A program made the position numbers and the translations under genes. From the NCBI GenBank assembly GCA_903789665.1, contig CAIFEX010000003.1:108444-172443 (forward strand): a stretch of DNA of 64,000 bases. Direction: 5' to 3'. Shown in pieces: positions 1 through 8,870 of this stretch (the stretch's first letter is position 1; every line of letters begins with the position of its first letter). This DNA is from an uncultured Clostridium sp. Its GTDB lineage: Bacteria; Bacillota; Clostridia; Clostridiales; Clostridiaceae. The notes below the pieces were generated by a model. The model was not told where the DNA came from. It saw only the letters and a list, made by a program, of their open reading frames with translations, and did not search any database.

Positions 1-200
1 AGTATATGGAACTCATCATTTTCTTTTCTTGCAGTAGACAAGCTTGTATTTCCAGGGGCCCTCCTTTTCATCTGTTCTCTTATGTATCCAAGATCAATTT
101 CAATACCAGGTTTCAAGCCGTCTAAAACTATACCGACAGCTTTTCCGTGGGATTCTCCAAAAATGGATATTTTTATTTTATTCCCCCATATTCCGCTCAT
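1..200 (-). CDS. aroC: Chorismate synthase, N-terminal part (cut by window edge)
   Basis: Last enzyme of the shikimate pathway; converts 5-enolpyruvylshikimate-3-phosphate to chorismate using reduced FMN. Only the first 66 residues are in the window. They show the family start, [19 protein letters not shown], then a GxxIDLxxI segment and a KRRAPG motif, all typical of AroC. The ATG at 200 has a GGGAGG ribosome binding site and overlaps the aroA stop codon as ATGA, so it is translationally coupled to aroA in the same operon. The rest of the gene lies before base 1. Confidence 0.95.
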   Translation of the reverse strand, partial: MSGIWGNKIKISIFGESHGKAVGIVLDGLKPGIEIDLGYIREQMKRRAPGNTSLSTARKENDEFHI

Positions 201-1462
201 AATATATTACCTCCCAAAATCATAAAATCTTTCCAAAATCCCGGATATGATTTTTTGACACATTCAGCCCCTTTTATTGTCATAGGGTTCAAACATCTTG
301 AAGACACCGACGCCAGGGACATGGCTATTCTATGATCATCCCAGCTGTCTACCTCACCGCCAGCCAGCCTTTCCCTTCCTCTTATAAGAAGTCCATCTTC
401 TTTTTCCAAAACATGTCCGCCAATTTTATTTAATTCAGATGATATGGCTTTAAGTCTATCTGATTCTTTAATTCTAAGTCTTCCTGCATTTTTAATTTCA
501 GTAGTACCGCAGCTTACAGAAGCCAAAGCTGCAAGTACGGGTACAAGATCGGGGCATTGTGAAGCATCAATGGTACTGCCATAAATTCTATCGGAAGGCA
601 TGGCAATCAAACTGTTTCCCGTCCATTTAACTTTTACACCCATTTTTTTCAGTATATCCACTATCATCCTGTCACCTTGAAGGGAATCTTTTTTTAGTCC
701 GCAGCATACAATGCCATTTCCAAGTGCTCCCATAACAAGCCAAAAAGCAGCCTGCGAAAAATCCCCTTCCACTCTATAGTCACTGCTTTCATATTTTTGT
801 CTTCCCCTGACTACATATCTTTTAAGCCCGTCTTCACATACTTTTATTCCAAATTTTTTTAATACATCCAGTGTAATATCAACATAAGGTCTGGACTCCA
901 ATGCAGTAGTTAAATTTACCGAAGAATCTCCGTCCAATATAGGAAGGACAAATAAGAGCCCTGTTATAAACTGGGAACTTATATCCCCTCTCACTTCATA
1001 ATCTCCTGGTTTTAATTTTCCCTTTAAAATCAGGGGCAGTTTCCCGTTAAAATTTTTATAATATATTTTTTGATTATCGAATATGTCGTAATAGACGTCA
1101 AGAGGTCTGTCTATAAGCTTCCCACCGCCCGTGAAAATAATTTTCTCATCAATTGCGGCTGCTATAGGTACTAGAAATCTCAGGGTGGAACCTGACTGGC
1201 CGCAATTTATATACGGATTTTTCACAGTCAGCCGGGGATTTCCTTTTACAGTTAAATTAGATTTCCCTCTATATATTTTCACGCCCAGATTTTCCACAGC
1301 ATTACAGGTAGCATATATGTCTCTGGAAAAACTGATATTTTCCAAATTGCTTACACCATCACCCAATGAAGCACATATTATCGCCCTATGGCATATACTC
1401 TTAGAACTAGGTACATTTATCTTGCCATTTAATTTTGCCGGATTTATATGTACATATTCCAA
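197..1462 (-). CDS. aroA: 3-phosphoshikimate 1-carboxyvinyltransferase (EPSP synthase)
   Basis: Transfers enolpyruvate from PEP to shikimate-3-phosphate in the cytoplasm. The 421-residue length is normal for the family. Visible hallmarks are the SKSICHRA phosphate-binding start, [11 protein letters not shown] near residue 88, [10 protein letters not shown] near 305 and the RIKESDRL motif near 335. The start is TTG at 1462, preceded by GGAGGAGG at 7 bases. The stop overlaps the aroC start. It is the fourth gene of the aroF-tyrA-aroB-aroA-aroC run and probably shares the attenuated promoter near 4820. Confidence 0.96.
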   Translation of the reverse strand: MEYVHINPAKLNGKINVPSSKSICHRAIICASLGDGVSNLENISFSRDIYATCNAVENLGVKIYRGKSNLTVKGNPRLTVKNPYINCGQSGSTLRFLVPIAAAIDEKIIFTGGGKLIDRPLDVYYDIFDNQKIYYKNFNGKLPLILKGKLKPGDYEVRGDISSQFITGLLFVLPILDGDSSVNLTTALESRPYVDITLDVLKKFGIKVCEDGLKRYVVRGRQKYESSDYRVEGDFSQAAFWLVMGALGNGIVCCGLKKDSLQGDRMIVDILKKMGVKVKWTGNSLIAMPSDRIYGSTIDASQCPDLVPVLAALASVSCGTTEIKNAGRLRIKESDRLKAISSELNKIGGHVLEKEDGLLIRGRERLAGGEVDSWDDHRIAMSLASVSSRCLNPMTIKGAECVKKSYPGFWKDFMILGGNIL

Positions 1463-1492
1463 TATTGTCCTCCTCCTTTCATCTTATCTTAT

Positions 1493-2560
1493 CTAAAACA
1501 GGAAGTTCTCTACTTCGGGCATTTTCACTTTCATTATCACTGCTTTCCCGGTTTCTTTTAAAACTATGAGATTTAGAATATTACCACTTAAAGACTTTTT
1601 ATCCAATGCTATGGAATTCATGACAGATTGTTTATCCAAATTAGGCATGCAGGTAGGGAGTCCATATTTGTCCAATGTGAATTTCATATAATCATATGTA
1701 CCGCTTTTGGTTATACCCATTTTCTCAGTTTTTCCCGTTATTGCAGTCATGCCAATAGCTATGGCTTCACCATGGCTGTACCTATCATAATTATAATATC
1801 TCTCTATAGCATGACCTAAAGTATGGCCAAAATTCAATATCATCCTGCTTCCCAAATCCATCTCGTCTATTTCTACCACCTGTTTTTTTATGCTGCAGCA
1901 TTTATATATTATATCTTCAATATTAGCCAGGACATCTTCCCTGCTGGAATAGGAGTCAAGTGCCTTCAGAATGCTTTTGTCACGTATAAATCCATATTTT
2001 ATAACTTCCGACATCCCATCACTAAAAAATCTGCGTTTCAAGGACGAAAGCACGTCAGGATCTATAAAAACTGCATCCGGATGATAAAAATTTCCCACCA
2101 GATTTTTGCCCCAGGGCAAATCCACGGCCACTTTCCCACCTATGCTGCTGTCTACCTGTGCCAAAATTGAAGTTGGAACCTGAATGTACTTTATGCCTCT
2201 TAAATAGGTAGCTGCGGCAAAGCCGCCCAGATCACCTACAACTCCCCCTCCAAACGATATTATAATATCATTTCTCCTTATATTAAATTTACATAAATCC
2301 CTATATACATTTTTGAGTACATCTAGGGTCTTACTCTTTTCACCGGGTTCTATGGATATTACATTTACTTCAAATCCACTATCCAAAAGTGATTTTTTTA
2401 ACACGTTCAAGTACAATTTCTCCACATTATAGTCAGTAATCACGACAACATTTTTCCCTTTATAAATATCTTCCAATTTTTCCCCTATACAATTTAAAAT
2501 TCCTCTTTTTATATATATCCTATAGGATTTTTCTTTAAGATTGATATCAACAACATTCAT
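1493..2560 (-). CDS. aroB: 3-dehydroquinate synthase
   Basis: Cyclises DAHP to 3-dehydroquinate, the second shikimate step, using NAD and a divalent metal. Hallmarks are the Rossmann-like GGGVVGDLGGFAAATYLRG motif and the metal-binding HGEAIAIGM and NFGHTLGHAIE segments. A longer reading from 2611 would overlap tyrA by 38 bases. I prefer the ATG at 2560 because it sits just after the tyrA stop, has AGGTGAGG upstream, and gives the usual family N-terminus (MNVVDINLKEKSY). Confidence 0.95.
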   Translation of the reverse strand: MNVVDINLKEKSYRIYIKRGILNCIGEKLEDIYKGKNVVVITDYNVEKLYLNVLKKSLLDSGFEVNVISIEPGEKSKTLDVLKNVYRDLCKFNIRRNDIIISFGGGVVGDLGGFAAATYLRGIKYIQVPTSILAQVDSSIGGKVAVDLPWGKNLVGNFYHPDAVFIDPDVLSSLKRRFFSDGMSEVIKYGFIRDKSILKALDSYSSREDVLANIEDIIYKCCSIKKQVVEIDEMDLGSRMILNFGHTLGHAIERYYNYDRYSHGEAIAIGMTAITGKTEKMGITKSGTYDYMKFTLDKYGLPTCMPNLDKQSVMNSIALDKKSLSGNILNLIVLKETGKAVIMKVKMPEVENFLF

Positions 2561-2573
2561 AAAATCACTGTCC

Positions 2574-3443
2574 TCACCTTTTAATAAGAGATTTCCTTCT
2601 GCATGCTGCATTTTCGAAAATATCCTTCAGCATGTCAGTATCTTTGCCCTTTAAAGCTGTCTTCAATCTGTCCATACTTCTTTGAAATATTTCTATTTCA
2701 TCTATAAGTTTATCTGAATTCATCATAAATAACTCACTCCACAATTCAGAATTAATCTGTGCAACTCTCGTGATATCTTTAAAACTTCCCCCTATGAAGG
2801 ATGACATAGAATTTATAAAATTTTCCCCGTGGGAATTTATAATTGAAACTGCTGCAGCATGTGGAAGCTGACTGGTAAACGCAATTATATCATCATGCTT
2901 TTCAGGGCTCACATAAACCACACTGCCGCATCCTATTCTTCTGGCCATTTCATCTATGATTTTAAGTCCTCTGGCCGTATTTTTATTGCTCGGGGTTATT
3001 ATATAATTTGCATTTGTAAAAATATCCGCCGAAGCAAACTCTATTCCCCTGGATTCTCTGCCCGTCATGGGATGTCCTGCAACAAATTCAATGTGCCCAG
3101 GCAAAAACGAATTTATATCTCTTACCACATCTCTCTTTACACTTGAAGTATCTGTTATAATTCCTCCATTCTTAAAATTCTGCAAATTGTCTCTCACAAA
3201 CTTCACCGTATCTCCAGGATAAAGAGCTGCTATAACCAAATCCACATCTTTTAAAAATTTCCCTCCACTTTCATATACCTCATCTACAATGCCCCTGTGC
3301 AGAGCATTCTTTAAAACTTTCCCATCTCTGTCTATTCCAATTATACTTCTGGGTTTTAAAGCCCTGAGAGCCATAGCATAAGATCCGCCTATAAGCCCTA
3401 TCCCAACAACAGCTATGTTTATATCAAAGTCATAATCTTTCAC
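2574..3443 (-). CDS. tyrA: Prephenate dehydrogenase
   Basis: Oxidatively decarboxylates prephenate to 4-hydroxyphenylpyruvate for tyrosine synthesis. The NAD site GIGLIGGSYAMAL is near residue 16, and the GHPMTGRESRG substrate segment is near 120. The length (289 residues) fits a TyrA without a C-terminal ACT domain, so tyrosine feedback must act elsewhere, for example on the regulatory domain of AroF or through the leader attenuator. The start is GTG at 3443 with GGGAG upstream. Confidence 0.93.
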   Translation of the reverse strand: MKDYDFDINIAVVGIGLIGGSYAMALRALKPRSIIGIDRDGKVLKNALHRGIVDEVYESGGKFLKDVDLVIAALYPGDTVKFVRDNLQNFKNGGIITDTSSVKRDVVRDINSFLPGHIEFVAGHPMTGRESRGIEFASADIFTNANYIITPSNKNTARGLKIIDEMARRIGCGSVVYVSPEKHDDIIAFTSQLPHAAAVSIINSHGENFINSMSSFIGGSFKDITRVAQINSELWSELFMMNSDKLIDEIEIFQRSMDRLKTALKGKDTDMLKDIFENAACRRKSLIKR

Positions 3444-3473
3444 TTTTACTCTCCCTTCAATTATATATGCCTT

Positions 3474-4508
3474 TCATACATTCAAGGCATTATATTTCCT
3501 GCAGGACATTGCATCCTCCATTCTGTTTATATCCTTCATAAGTTCCTGAAATACTTTTGGCTTTATGGACTGCTGTCCATCACATTTTGCATTGGCGGGA
3601 TCATTGTGAACTTCTATCATAAGTCCATCTGCACCTACGGCTACTGCCGCCTTGGCAAGAGGCTCCACCATCCACCAAATTCCAGCTGCATGGCTTGGAT
3701 CTACTATTACCGGAAGGTGGCTCAATTTTTTTATAACCGGCACAGCACTTAAATCCAGTGTATTCCTCGTATAGGTCTCAAAAGTCCTTATTCCCCTCTC
3801 ACAGAGTATTACATTTTCATTTCCACCTGACATTATATATTCAGCAGACATAAGCAATTCCTCAATAGTAGCTGAAATTCCCCTTTTCAATAAAATGGGC
3901 TTTTTAGTCTTCCCAAGCTGCCTCAAGAGATCAAAATTCTGCATATTTCTTGCACCAACCTGTATTATATCTACATCTTCCACAAATTTATCTATCAGAT
4001 CTGTAGACATAATTTCCGTAACAATTGGAAGTCCCGTCTCCTTTCTGGCTATTTTTAAAAGTTCAAGTCCTCTTTCCTTGAGACCTTGAAAACTGTAAGG
4101 TGAAGTCCTGGGCTTAAAAGCACCTCCTCTTAAAAATTTGGCTCCGCTTCTCTTCACATCTTTTGCAATGCCTACAATCTGCTCCTCGCTTTCAACGGAA
4201 CAGGGGCCTGCTATTACAGCCAATCTGCCTCCTCCTATGGAATTTTCCCCCACTTTCACAACAGTATCATCAGGGTGAAACATCCTGTTGGAAAGCTTAT
4301 ACGGCTGCTGTACTTTTTTTACATCCTCCACAAACTCATCTGCCCTGATCTTGCCTGCGTCAACCCCTGTTGTATCACCTATAAGACCCAGCACACAATA
4401 TTCCTTCCCCTGTATTACATTTACAGATACGTTATTTTCTCTTTCGATTTTTTGCTTCAGCCTCATTATTTCATTCAACGGCGACTTTGGCTTCATAATT
4501 ACTATCAT
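3474..4508 (-). CDS. aroF: 3-deoxy-7-phosphoheptulonate (DAHP) synthase, type I-beta with N-terminal regulatory domain
   Basis: Condenses PEP and erythrose-4-phosphate, the committed step into aromatic amino acids. Residues 1-80 match the ferredoxin-like regulatory domain of the AroF/Thermotoga type, which mediates feedback inhibition. The catalytic barrel follows, with AGPCSVES, KPRTSPYSFQG, LLKRG and DPSHAAG. The true start is the ATG at 4508 behind AAGGAGGG. A longer in-frame reading from 4580 runs through the terminator hairpin, lacks a ribosome site and is not credible. First structural gene of the operon, directly after the attenuator. Confidence 0.95.
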   Translation of the reverse strand: MIVIMKPKSPLNEIMRLKQKIERENNVSVNVIQGKEYCVLGLIGDTTGVDAGKIRADEFVEDVKKVQQPYKLSNRMFHPDDTVVKVGENSIGGGRLAVIAGPCSVESEEQIVGIAKDVKRSGAKFLRGGAFKPRTSPYSFQGLKERGLELLKIARKETGLPIVTEIMSTDLIDKFVEDVDIIQVGARNMQNFDLLRQLGKTKKPILLKRGISATIEELLMSAEYIMSGGNENVILCERGIRTFETYTRNTLDLSAVPVIKKLSHLPVIVDPSHAAGIWWMVEPLAKAAVAVGADGLMIEVHNDPANAKCDGQQSIKPKVFQELMKDINRMEDAMSCRKYNALNV

Positions 4509-4530
4509 ATATAAAATCCCTCCTTGAAAT

Positions 4531-4560
4531 AAAAAAGCAAGGCTCCTTAATGAGCCTTGC
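4531..4560 (-). terminator. Attenuator terminator in the aroF leader
   Basis: On the minus strand a perfect 9-bp stem, GCAAGGCTC / GAGCCTTGC with a 6-base loop, is followed by TTTTTT. It lies after the aromatic leader peptide and 23 bases before the aroF start, so it stops transcription ahead of the operon unless disrupted. The loop and inner stem can instead pair with 4635-4644, at the leader peptide stop codon. Confidence 0.9.
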
Positions 4561-4638
4561 CTAAAATTAACCAATTGCATTTTATTCTAGCATGAAGTAT
4601 GTAAAACTTCCATCACCACATACAACTATATCCACTCA

Positions 4639-4767
4639 TTAGGAAAGATCTAAATATTTTTGAAAGCAAAAATAACCAGCGCTAAAATAAAAATAGCCCC
4701 AGCTAAAGGTAAAGTAAAAGTAATTTTTATTTTCTGCTTTCATTTCTTTCCCAATGACATCTTTCAT
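4639..4767 (-). CDS. Aromatic leader peptide of the aro operon attenuator (42 aa)
   Basis: Short ORF between the promoter and the terminator of the aroF leader. It starts at ATG 4767 with GTGGAGGT 10 bases upstream and ends at TAA 4639. Of residues 16-38, 14 are aromatic: 7 Phe, 6 Tyr and 1 Trp, including NYFYFTF and YFYF. The rest of the peptide (MKDVIGKEMKAENK) has none. Such codon clusters are the hallmark of ribosome-mediated attenuation: shortage of charged Phe/Tyr/Trp tRNA stalls the ribosome. The last aromatic codon (Tyr38) comes four codons before the stop, and the antiterminator arm overlaps the stop codon. A full-speed ribosome would therefore cover that arm and permit termination. 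No protein function is implied. Confidence 0.9.
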   Translation of the reverse strand: MKDVIGKEMKAENKNYFYFTFSWGYFYFSAGYFCFQKYLDLS

Positions 4768-4819
4768 TTCAACTTTACCTCCACATAAAATAAATTATAA
4801 TCTAAATCTATTGTTTCTA

Positions 4820-4847
4820 ATTATAGCAGGTTCTCTCTTTATGTCAA
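4820..4847 (-). promoter_or_regulatory. Sigma-A promoter of the aro operon
   Basis: On the minus strand TTGACA (4847-4842) and TATAAT (4825-4820) are both perfect consensus boxes, separated by 16 bases. The expected start of transcription is near 4813, which places the leader peptide start about 45 bases into the RNA. Confidence 0.88.
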
Positions 4848-4986
4848 CAAGGAATTTTAAATTTATGGAATTATATGGAATTATGCCGAAATATATAGTA
4901 TAATTAACCTAAATTATTTCCAATTCTCTACGATAATATATTGATTTGAAATTTCAGGTTAATCTATAACCTCAGGAGGACACAGT

Positions 4987-6192
4987 ATGAACAGGTACAA
5001 GAAACTAGTCTTTGCTTTTTTTGTCTCTGCAGCTCTTATGAACAGTAGAAATATGATAAATACCGTACACGCAGATAGTATTTTACCAAATATTCAAAGC
5101 AGTGCCTACACTGCAGTTGGAAACATATTTGCCAAATGCGGATACAGGGGACAGTGCACTTGGTTTACATACGGTAGAGTTCTTGAAAAGCTCGGAATTG
5201 CACTACCTTCAGAATTCTACGGAAATGCAGTGGAATGGTGGTATGCCAATGCAAGAGACAATGTATACCCCTACGGTTATGAGCCCAGGGCAAATTCTAT
5301 AGTAGTGTGGGGCGGCGGACCTATCGGCTACGGACATGTAGGTTTCGTAGAAAAAGTAGAAGGCGATACCGTATATTTTAATGAAGGTAATTTCAGCATA
5401 AGAGGAAATTACGATGGAAACGTGAAAACCCTTTCAAAAGAGGCCATAAAAAACCGCGGCAATTTATATCTAAAGGGGTACATATACGTTGGAAATGGGA
5501 GACAGTCAGTCCCTGCTTCTTCCCCGGGCAGCGGCCCTGATGAAGATACAGATACCCACAAAACTGGATTTGTAAATATTTCCAGTAATAATTCCTGTTT
5601 GAACATAAGAAATGGTGCAGGTACATCTTTTGGAATACTGGGGAGTCTAAAAAAAGGACAATCTATTGAAATAGTCGGTTCCGTCGGAAGCTGGTATAAG
5701 ATAAAGTTGAATTCATCATATGGTTATGTAGCTTCCACCTACATAAGTACAGATGAAAACAGCAGTACTCCAACCTCCAACTCGAAAACGGGTTATATCA
5801 AACTTCAAAACAGCTCTTCCTATTTGAATTTAAGATCAGCACCCCAAGGCCCCATAATAGGATCCCTGTCAAACGGAACACAGGTAACCGTTCTGGGAAG
5901 TTCAGGAAGCTGGTGCAAGATCACTGCAGGAAATAAAACCGGTTATATCTATTCCAGCTATATGAGCTTTTCACAGCCAGCACCTGTACCGGCAAATTCC
6001 AAAACCGGTACTGTAATTTTGAAAAATAGATCTTCTGTATTGAATTTAAGAAATAATCCATGGACAGGGCGTGTACTCGCAGCTCTTCCCTATGGGAGTA
6101 AAGTTACGATTTTAAGTACTGACGGGCGCTGGTACAAAGTACAGGCTGGATCTGTAACAGGTTATGTACATTCTGACTATATAAGGGTGTAA
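4987..6192 (+). CDS. Secreted CHAP-domain peptidoglycan hydrolase with three SH3 domains
   Basis: Exported cell-wall hydrolase, probably an amidase or endopeptidase cutting peptidoglycan peptides. Residues 1-30 are a signal peptide (KK then a hydrophobic stretch, ending near VHADS). A CHAP domain follows at about 45-170 with the catalytic Cys in GQCTWFTYGR and the His in YGHVGFVEKV. Three bacterial SH3 repeats at about 193-255, 268-327 and 341-401 each carry the LNIRNG / LNLRS / LNLRNN signature and end with GYV or GYI, typical of wall binding. The ribosome site is CAGGAGGACACAGT. A hairpin AGGTTA/TAACCT (about 4957-4973) ends just before it, and a TATAAT lies at 4899-4904. Confidence 0.9.
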   Translation: MNRYKKLVFAFFVSAALMNSRNMINTVHADSILPNIQSSAYTAVGNIFAKCGYRGQCTWFTYGRVLEKLGIALPSEFYGNAVEWWYANARDNVYPYGYEPRANSIVVWGGGPIGYGHVGFVEKVEGDTVYFNEGNFSIRGNYDGNVKTLSKEAIKNRGNLYLKGYIYVGNGRQSVPASSPGSGPDEDTDTHKTGFVNISSNNSCLNIRNGAGTSFGILGSLKKGQSIEIVGSVGSWYKIKLNSSYGYVASTYISTDENSSTPTSNSKTGYIKLQNSSSYLNLRSAPQGPIIGSLSNGTQVTVLGSSGSWCKITAGNKTGYIYSSYMSFSQPAPVPANSKTGTVILKNRSSVLNLRNNPWTGRVLAALPYGSKVTILSTDGRWYKVQAGSVTGYVHSDYIRV

Positions 6193-6204
6193 AATTCAAA
6201 TATC

Positions 6205-6237
6205 AAAAAAGCCAGCCTGGAAAATACAGACTGGCTT
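6205..6237 (-). terminator. Rho-independent terminator
   Basis: AAGCCAG/CTGGCTT stem at 6209-6237. On the minus strand it is followed by TTTTTT, so it ends transcription of the minus-strand genes 6245-7890. Confidence 0.75.
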
Positions 6238-6244
6238 AGACTAG

Positions 6245-6580
6245 TTAGTATTGAATACCTTTAATATCCTCCAAATTTTTCACTTCCAGATTGTCTATTA
6301 ATTCATAAGGTGAATTCTGACCCAACAAACTGGAAACATTGCAGAACCATTCAAGTGGTTTAATATACTTTACATCTCTGGATACCAAAAAATAAAAATC
6401 CGGATGGGTATTGGATCTGGTCTTATTACTCATAAATAAATTATGTTTCTGTATACCTGTAAGAAAAGGTTCTATTTTAGACTTAGTTTCATATAAAGTA
6501 CATTTTATGACAAAAGCATCCACTGTTTTATCATAATTCTCAAAATATTTGCAATCCTTCCAGACTGCTATAACTTCCAT
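6245..6580 (-). CDS. Conserved-looking hypothetical protein (111 aa)
   Basis: Not recognised. The protein is soluble in appearance, with no signal peptide or membrane segment, and is rich in aromatic and charged residues (MEVIAVWKDCKYFENY start). The ATG has AAGGGGG upstream. It follows the SdpI-like gene by about 30 bases on the same strand and is closed by a good terminator, so it is probably the last gene of that unit. Function cannot be inferred. Confidence 0.7.
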   Translation of the reverse strand: MEVIAVWKDCKYFENYDKTVDAFVIKCTLYETKSKIEPFLTGIQKHNLFMSNKTRSNTHPDFYFLVSRDVKYIKPLEWFCNVSSLLGQNSPYELIDNLEVKNLEDIKGIQY

Positions 6581-6609
6581 GATTATCCCCCTTTTAAATC
6601 ACATACTTG

Positions 6610-6984
6610 TCAATCATCTGCATTATTTCGTTTCAGATTATTAGTTCTATGAATTCTTTTACCGTTTTCATCAAAGATCTTTTTCATATGTTTCTCTGTA
6701 GTAAATACCGTACACATCAGAACAGGTATAAAACCTATCAATGGTACTAAATAACCCTTGCCGTGCAGAAAATAATGACCTATTTCGCCTAAAATAAGAA
6801 GAATAATTCCTGCCAACACGTACTGATTAGTAGAATATCTGTTTGCTTCATTCCATGTATCCTGATTTTTCATAGAAATATCAGTGCGATATCCATACCA
6901 TGAATTGATTTTTTTAGGTCTAACCATTTTGGGTATAACGCCAAAAGCCAAGGTTACCAGGCCAAATACCAGTGAATATATCAT
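6610..6984 (-). CDS. SdpI-family membrane protein
   Basis: Small membrane protein (124 aa) with the SdpI signature WYGYRTDISMKNQDTWNEAN, flanked by hydrophobic segments at about 1-17, 55-70 and 76-94. Bacillus SdpI is the immunity protein against the SdpC toxin and a signalling partner of SdpR. Most family members have no known role. No SdpC-like toxin or SdpR regulator is seen nearby, so an immunity function here is unsupported. Confidence 0.8.
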   Translation of the reverse strand: MIYSLVFGLVTLAFGVIPKMVRPKKINSWYGYRTDISMKNQDTWNEANRYSTNQYVLAGIILLILGEIGHYFLHGKGYLVPLIGFIPVLMCTVFTTEKHMKKIFDENGKRIHRTNNLKRNNADD

Positions 6985-7053
6985 ATACTCAGCTCCCCTT
7001 AAAACTTAATATCCATTACTTTAATAATAAAACAATTCTTTTAAAAAGCCAAC

Positions 7054-7890
7054 CTATTTCCCATTTAATTTGTCTTTCATATTAGATGTAAGTTTATCCA
7101 GCAGCTGAGGTTTATCCTTTCCATCATCAGGGAAAACCACATAACTGCATTCAAGGTGATATTCACTGTATTTTTCATCCACAGATCTTATTCTATTATA
7201 TATTTCATTTATCTTATTCATGATAAAACGCACTCTTCCCCTCTGACATCGGGGTAATACACCTACCAGTGTAGAAAACCCATATTTTTCAAACAAATCC
7301 GGTGTTTTAAAAAGAACTCTTAATTTTTCATAGAGAGAGTCCACTAATATCAGATAATTATCTTTTACTTCTATTTTTTCGTCCATTTCCGTAAAATATT
7401 TTTTTATCAAGCTGATCATTATAATTGAAAGTTTCGTATGTTCAGCTTTAGCTTTCACAATCTGTCTTGTTATATACTGCTGGAAGTTCAAATATATTAT
7501 TTCACCTTGTTCATCCTTATTTTTACTGGATTTTATAAGCTTATTAACCCTTTCAATCAGCATTTTATTATTAAAAGGTTTTAATATATATTCTGATGTT
7601 CCCTCTTTTATACATTTTATGAATGCATTTCTCGTATTCATTTTTGTAAGTATCATTATTGGAATATTTAGATTTCTAGCTTTTATCTTTCTAATTACTT
7701 CAAAACCATCTTCATTGCTAAGTCCAACTTCCAATATTATTAAATTTATTTCATCTTTATTGTCATGAAGTTTATTAAAAAAATCAAAAGAAGTGCCTGC
7801 CTCATATACGCCAATTCCCTTTCTCTCCAGAATCTCCTTTACTCTATATCTCATATAAGCCATATCATCCAATACAATAACTTTATCCAT
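7054..7890 (-). CDS. Degenerate response regulator: receiver domain plus GGDEF-like domain
   Basis: An N-terminal receiver domain (about residues 1-120) has the acidic pair LDD, a Thr in ILTKM and the Lys in LKPFN. The phosphoacceptor position reads LIILEVGLSNEDG, with Glu where Asp is expected. The C-terminal part (about 140-278) has the layout of a GGDEF domain, but the signature is replaced by EKYGFSTLVGVLP, so cyclase activity is unlikely. It may act as a constitutive or ligand-sensing regulator. I chose the ATG at 7890 (MDKVIVLDD) because AGGATGATAATT precedes it; an upstream ATG at 7911 is weaker. Confidence 0.8.
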   Translation of the reverse strand: MDKVIVLDDMAYMRYRVKEILERKGIGVYEAGTSFDFFNKLHDNKDEINLIILEVGLSNEDGFEVIRKIKARNLNIPIMILTKMNTRNAFIKCIKEGTSEYILKPFNNKMLIERVNKLIKSSKNKDEQGEIIYLNFQQYITRQIVKAKAEHTKLSIIMISLIKKYFTEMDEKIEVKDNYLILVDSLYEKLRVLFKTPDLFEKYGFSTLVGVLPRCQRGRVRFIMNKINEIYNRIRSVDEKYSEYHLECSYVVFPDDGKDKPQLLDKLTSNMKDKLNGK

Positions 7891-8034
7891 AATTATCATC
7901 CTATTTTCCATAGTAATATTTTAGACTATTCCTTTCCGCATTTGAAAAATGAAATTTTCAATGTCATATATTTTGTTATCGTCCAATTTAAGACTTACTT
8001 TAAAAAAATATACAGTTGAAAACCATGTTTTTTG

Positions 8035-8778
8035 CTAGGACATCCCACCATCTACAGTTATAATCTGACTTGTCATGTAAGAAGAAGAACCTCCTGCCAA
8101 AAAACATACTACTTTTGCAACTTCATCACTATTTCCAAACTTGCCCATGGGAATTTCTTCTTTTAAAATTTCTCTATCTTCAGCTTTTAAACAGGCATTC
8201 ATCTGTGTATCTATTACACCTGGCGCTACGGCATTTACTCTGATATTAGAAGGTGCCATCTCCTTTCCAAGAGATCTGGTAAAAATATTTATGGCACCTT
8301 TTGTGGCAGAATAAATTGATTCACAGGAAGCACCGACATTTCCCCACATGGATGAAATATTTATTATAGATCCGCTTTTTCTTGAAATCATATGCTTTAA
8401 CACACAATGTGTACAATTCAACATTCCTTTAAAATTGACATCTATTATGGAATCCCACTGTTTTTGCTGCATATCTACAAACAGACCTATATGACATATA
8501 CCTGCATTATTTACCAGTACATCTATTTTGCCCATTTTGCCTATGGCATCTCTCACTATTTTCTCCGCATCCTCATACAAGCTAACGTCGCCCTGAACTA
8601 CAATTCCAGTAGAACCAGCTTCTCTTACCATTTCCAGAGTTTTATATGCCCCTTTTTCATCTCTATTATAATTTATTACCACAGCGGCACCACATTTTGC
8701 AATATTTACAGCAATACTTCTCCCTATACCTCTGGATGCACCAGTAATTACAACAATTTTTCCTCCCAAATCTTCCAT
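8035..8778 (-). CDS. Short-chain dehydrogenase/reductase, FabG-like (possibly EF-P aminopentanone reductase)
   Basis: Classical SDR of 247 aa, NAD(P)-dependent. The cofactor motif TGASRGIG is near residue 13, NNAG near 90, the catalytic Ser in NISSMWG near 142, and YSATK near 157. It ends with the usual IITVDGG segment. The ISSMWG and VIDTQMN stretches resemble YmfI-type reductases that finish the 5-aminopentanol modification of elongation factor P, but FabG-like proteins are numerous and the substrate is not settled by sequence. It is monocistronic here, not in a fatty acid operon. Confidence 0.85.
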   Translation of the reverse strand: MEDLGGKIVVITGASRGIGRSIAVNIAKCGAAVVINYNRDEKGAYKTLEMVREAGSTGIVVQGDVSLYEDAEKIVRDAIGKMGKIDVLVNNAGICHIGLFVDMQQKQWDSIIDVNFKGMLNCTHCVLKHMISRKSGSIINISSMWGNVGASCESIYSATKGAINIFTRSLGKEMAPSNIRVNAVAPGVIDTQMNACLKAEDREILKEEIPMGKFGNSDEVAKVVCFLAGGSSSYMTSQIITVDGGMS

Positions 8779-8870
8779 ATAAATTTCCTCCTTTTAGAAT
8801 CAAACCTGCATTACTTCAAGAAACATTATACATTAACTCTACATAATGGCAAAATAAAATTATAGTAAAT

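Noticed and set aside
4509..4580. In-frame upstream start for aroF at 4580, adding 24 residues
   Set aside because: It would be translated through the terminator hairpin and T run, has no ribosome site, and the family N-terminus begins at 4508.
4537..4767. T-box leader before aroF
   Set aside because: No T-box sequence (AGGGTGGNACCGCG-like) or specifier stem; the leader peptide model explains the layout better.
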